Source: Tepidimonas taiwanensis (GTDB lineage Bacteria > Pseudomonadota > Gammaproteobacteria > Burkholderiales > Burkholderiaceae_C). From it: 64,000 nucleotides of DNA. Position numbers and translations under genes: made by a program. Location of the stretch: assembly GCF_020162115.1 (NCBI RefSeq), contig NZ_CP083911.1:1612001-1676000 (forward strand), written 5' to 3'. How positions within the stretch are numbered: position 1 is the first letter of the stretch; each line of letters begins with the position of its first letter. The notes beneath the pieces are model-generated. The model was not told where the DNA came from. It ran no database searches and was given only the letters and a program-made list of their open reading frames with translations. This document shows positions 62,007 through 64,000 of this stretch, in pieces.

Positions 62007-62556
62007 GAGGCAGTCAACATCGCCGCCGCAGACCACGCTCAGTGAGCGTGTGAGGGAGGCCATGCATGCTGCCGGGATGACGCAGGCCGAGCTTGCTCGT
62101 CGCGTTGGTATAGCCCAGCCAAGCGTCAACGATTGGCTATCAGGAAAGACAAAGCGGCTCAAGCTCGAAACAGCAGTCAGGGCAGCAGCAGTGCTTGGAG
62201 TGCGCCTTGAATGGCTCGTTTGGGGGAGAGGAAGGCCAAGGGAGGATGACCATGAGCACGACCATCCAAGCGCTGATGAAGGGTCTAACGGCGTAACCAT
62301 TCACGCCGCCCTCCCCGTCGTCCTGGACGCCATTGCCGCCTGCCCGCACCGCGACGAGCTGCGCACGCTGCTGGCGCTGCTGGTGGATCACGACGCGCCG
62401 GCGTACCGGGCGCGGCTGGCGGAGCTGCTGTCTGCGCCGCCATCAATCCCGCCAGGACTGATCGAGACCAGCGACTTTGCCGGCCCTGCGCCGTCATCCA
62501 GCAACCATGATCCAGACAGCCGCCATCGTTCCAGGCAGCGAGAGGCCAGCCGGTGA
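62005..62556 (+). CDS. CI-like repressor, XRE family
   Basis: 183 residues with an N-terminal XRE helix-turn-helix (ERVREAMHAAGMTQAELARRVGIAQPSVNDWLSGKT ... LGVRLEWLVWG). The C-terminal part lacks the Ser/Lys LexA-type autoprotease, so induction may differ from the RecA route of lambda. It is divergent from the Cro-like gene and overlaps the kinase gene by 50 bp. Confidence 0.87.
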   Translation: MRQSTSPPQTTLSERVREAMHAAGMTQAELARRVGIAQPSVNDWLSGKTKRLKLETAVRAAAVLGVRLEWLVWGRGRPREDDHEHDHPSADEGSNGVTIHAALPVVLDAIAACPHRDELRTLLALLVDHDAPAYRARLAELLSAPPSIPPGLIETSDFAGPAPSSSNHDPDSRHRSRQREASR

Positions 62557-63232
62557 CGGGAGCACCGGCGCTGCGCGCTGCGCGATCATCCTGCCAGACG
62601 GCAGCCGGCGCGCAGCCGTGGTCAAGCGGGGCCCCATTGGACAGATTGCCGCCGAGGCATTCGCGGCCTTGCTCTTGCGCGCATGGGGCCTGCCCGTGCC
62701 GCAGCCATTCCTGGTGGAGGAAGACCCGCACCCTGCTTTTGCCAGCGCGGACGACGGCTACCCAAGCCTGAAGCAGCGGCTTGGGCTGCACGGCTTGCCG
62801 CCAGGCGAGCAAAGGAGCCGCGCGGAATGGGTTGCCTGCCGCATCGCGGTCGGCCTGCGCACAGCGCCGCTGGCCGCTGCCGCAGACGAGGCCATTGCCA
62901 ATCACGACCGCAACCTGGGCAACATCCTTTGGGACGGCGCCAGCGAGGCCTGGATCGACCACGCCTACGCGCTGGGCCAGGGCAGCCTGCCAGACGCCAA
63001 CAAGCTGTGCGACATGGCGCGCGCCGTTCAAGCATCGGAGCAGTTGCTTCGCAGCGCCGTGGCCCAGGCGCTGGCGCTCAACCGCGATGCCGTCGAGCTG
63101 GCCGCGCAAGAAGTGCCGACACACCTCGGCGCGCATTCGCTTGCCACCATGGTCAGCCAGCGCATCGCCAACGTGGCAAATGCGCTGATCTCTCGCTTTC
63201 CAACGCCGGATGATTTATTCTCCGGGCCATGA
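62507..63232 (+). CDS. HipA-like kinase-fold protein
   Basis: 241 residues, function unproven. It has kinase-fold features like HipA: VVKRG with a candidate ATP-binding lysine (K40), an IAAEAFAALLLRAWGLPVPQPFLV helix-strand block, the catalytic loop NHDRNLGNILWD (H133, D134, N139) and a metal-binding D151 in AWIDHAYALG. HipA proteins phosphorylate host targets such as GltX, and several small HipA-like proteins are phage-borne. It is co-directional with the repressor and overlaps the next gene by 4 bp (ATGA). Confidence 0.78.
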   Translation: MIQTAAIVPGSERPAGDGSTGAARCAIILPDGSRRAAVVKRGPIGQIAAEAFAALLLRAWGLPVPQPFLVEEDPHPAFASADDGYPSLKQRLGLHGLPPGEQRSRAEWVACRIAVGLRTAPLAAAADEAIANHDRNLGNILWDGASEAWIDHAYALGQGSLPDANKLCDMARAVQASEQLLRSAVAQALALNRDAVELAAQEVPTHLGAHSLATMVSQRIANVANALISRFPTPDDLFSGP

Positions 63233-64000
63233 GCGAGATCATCGACGACATCCGCAACGCCCCCATGCACGCCTGGCGGCCGCTCTTTTGGGAGCCGGTG
63301 GCCGACACCGGCGAGCGCATCATGGTGGGCGTGGTGCACGCCTACGGCGGCCAGGGTGCGGCTGCGCGACTGATCCGCGACGACGTGCTGGACTGCCTGT
63401 ACGGCAAGGCCAGCAGCGGCGTTCGCAACCTGCTGGATGCCGCCCTGGAGATGTATGCCGAGATGGCCAAGGCCGGCCCGCTCGACGCCATCGAGCACCC
63501 CGTCCTGGGGCTGCACCCTGGGCCCCTGCGCTGCACGGCAGCGCGCAACGTCAATGAGCTGCTGCACACTGCAGCGCTGCTCTACAGCAGCCTGGCCAAC
63601 CTGGACAAGCTCGACGAGATGGAAGAGGCCGACGTGCCGCAGCAGGAAGAGATCGGGCGGCGCTTTGGCACCGAGGTACGCGACGAGGTGCTGCGCCTGC
63701 GGCCTGATCTGGCCCCAGGGTTCGGCCAGGGCGGCGAGCTGGTGCCCGGCGGGCAGCGCGTGCGCTTTGGCTACTTCAGCCCCAAGGCCGTGCTGCACTT
63801 CACGGTGCTGCACCCTGTGCGCATCCCGGCTTCGCTGCGCGATGCGCGGGCGCGGCTGTTTGAGCTGCAACGCGCACGCGATGTGGCCGGCATCGAGCGC
63901 GCCGCGCTGATTGCTGCTGTGCCGCGCGACGACGACCCGATGCTGGGCCCCAAGCAGCGCGAGGCGCTGCGCGCCAGCCGCGCCGAGATCGAGCGCGAGG
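63229..64000 (+). CDS. Uncharacterised partner of the HipA-like kinase, cut by the window edge
   Basis: At least 257 residues, still open at the right edge. The first part (APMHAWRPLFWEPVADTGERIMVGVVHAY) is beta-like; the remainder is mixed and ends in a charged helix (LGPKQREALRASRAEIERE). No family is recognised with confidence. The ATG overlaps the kinase stop (ATGA), so the two are translationally coupled. The arrangement recalls HipA-like/DUF3037 gene pairs, a weak resemblance. Confidence 0.6.
   Translation, partial: MSEIIDDIRNAPMHAWRPLFWEPVADTGERIMVGVVHAYGGQGAAARLIRDDVLDCLYGKASSGVRNLLDAALEMYAEMAKAGPLDAIEHPVLGLHPGPLRCTAARNVNELLHTAALLYSSLANLDKLDEMEEADVPQQEEIGRRFGTEVRDEVLRLRPDLAPGFGQGGELVPGGQRVRFGYFSPKAVLHFTVLHPVRIPASLRDARARLFELQRARDVAGIERAALIAAVPRDDDPMLGPKQREALRASRAEIERE

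Larger units (their letters stand above)
27850..64000. mobile_element. Prophage, contractile-tail (myovirus-type), right end outside the window
   Basis: From about 27.9 kb to the right edge the genes are phage genes: switch and replication at 57-62 kb, lysis at 55.5-57 kb, packaging and head at 47-55 kb, tail at 28-47 kb. The head pairs Mu-type proteins (gp29 portal, F, G, gp36, gp37) with lambda-type capsid and decoration proteins, and the tail is P2-type. No integrase or transposase for the phage itself is seen, so how it integrated is unresolved. The left boundary is estimated to within about 60 bp. Confidence 0.9.

Overview
The window is GC-rich DNA from a betaproteobacterium, most likely Burkholderiales (Comamonadaceae or Tepidimonas/Leptothrix-like; this placement is inferred from gene content and order only). 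About 27.8 kb of chromosome is followed by about 36 kb of a tailed, contractile-tail prophage that runs off the right edge.

Chromosomal part (1-27.8 kb). A short tandem-repeat tract lies at the left edge, then argB (arginine synthesis), a CYTH-CHAD protein, a P2-type cation ATPase, miaB and exonuclease III. Next comes the nitrogen operon glnA / DUF4124 protein / glnL / glnG on the minus strand, with a sigma-54 promoter and NtrC-like sites in front of glnA. It is followed by a CinA-like protein, an EI24 membrane protein, an RsuA-type pseudouridine synthase and a DUF2062 protein. A haem cluster (AlgR-like regulator, hemC, hemD, hemX, hemY) is divergent from argH. The chromosomal part ends with a fused SpeD-SpeE polyamine enzyme, a dihaem cytochrome c4, and a MoxR ATPase with its VWA partner.

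Junction (about 27.8 kb). A promoter-like TACAAT is followed by a fragment resembling the 5' half of a tRNA gene, after which all genes are phage genes. This is the probable left prophage end. No integrase or right end is in the window.

Prophage (27.9-64 kb). The late genes are on the minus strand and read from right to left. The lysogeny switch (YdaS/Cro-like and CI-like genes) is at about 62 kb, with a HipA-like kinase and an uncharacterised partner rightward. Leftward come a ribbon-helix-helix protein, a primase-polymerase, a Dda/RecD-like helicase, a PDDEXK nuclease, the lysis genes (coiled-coil membrane protein, SAR lysozyme, Rz and an embedded Rz1), terminase, a Mu-like portal and F protein, protease/scaffold, lambda-like decoration and capsid proteins, Mu-like connector genes and a P2-like contractile tail.

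The most notable system is a complete diversity-generating retroelement (DGR) in the tail-fibre region: a lectin-fold target gene with a 3' variable repeat, an Avd accessory gene, a template repeat and a DGR-type reverse transcriptase. All 15 differences between variable and template repeats fall on template adenines, which shows past mutagenic retrohoming. A 1630-bp IS5-like element with 8-bp target duplications now splits the reverse transcriptase, so the system is probably off. Removing the element would restore the reading frame exactly. Other notable signals are a GGGAAAC -1 frameshift site in the tail-assembly genes, a nested scaffold start, an iteron-like repeat cluster at the primase-helicase boundary, and a duplicated small gene at both ends of the tail module.
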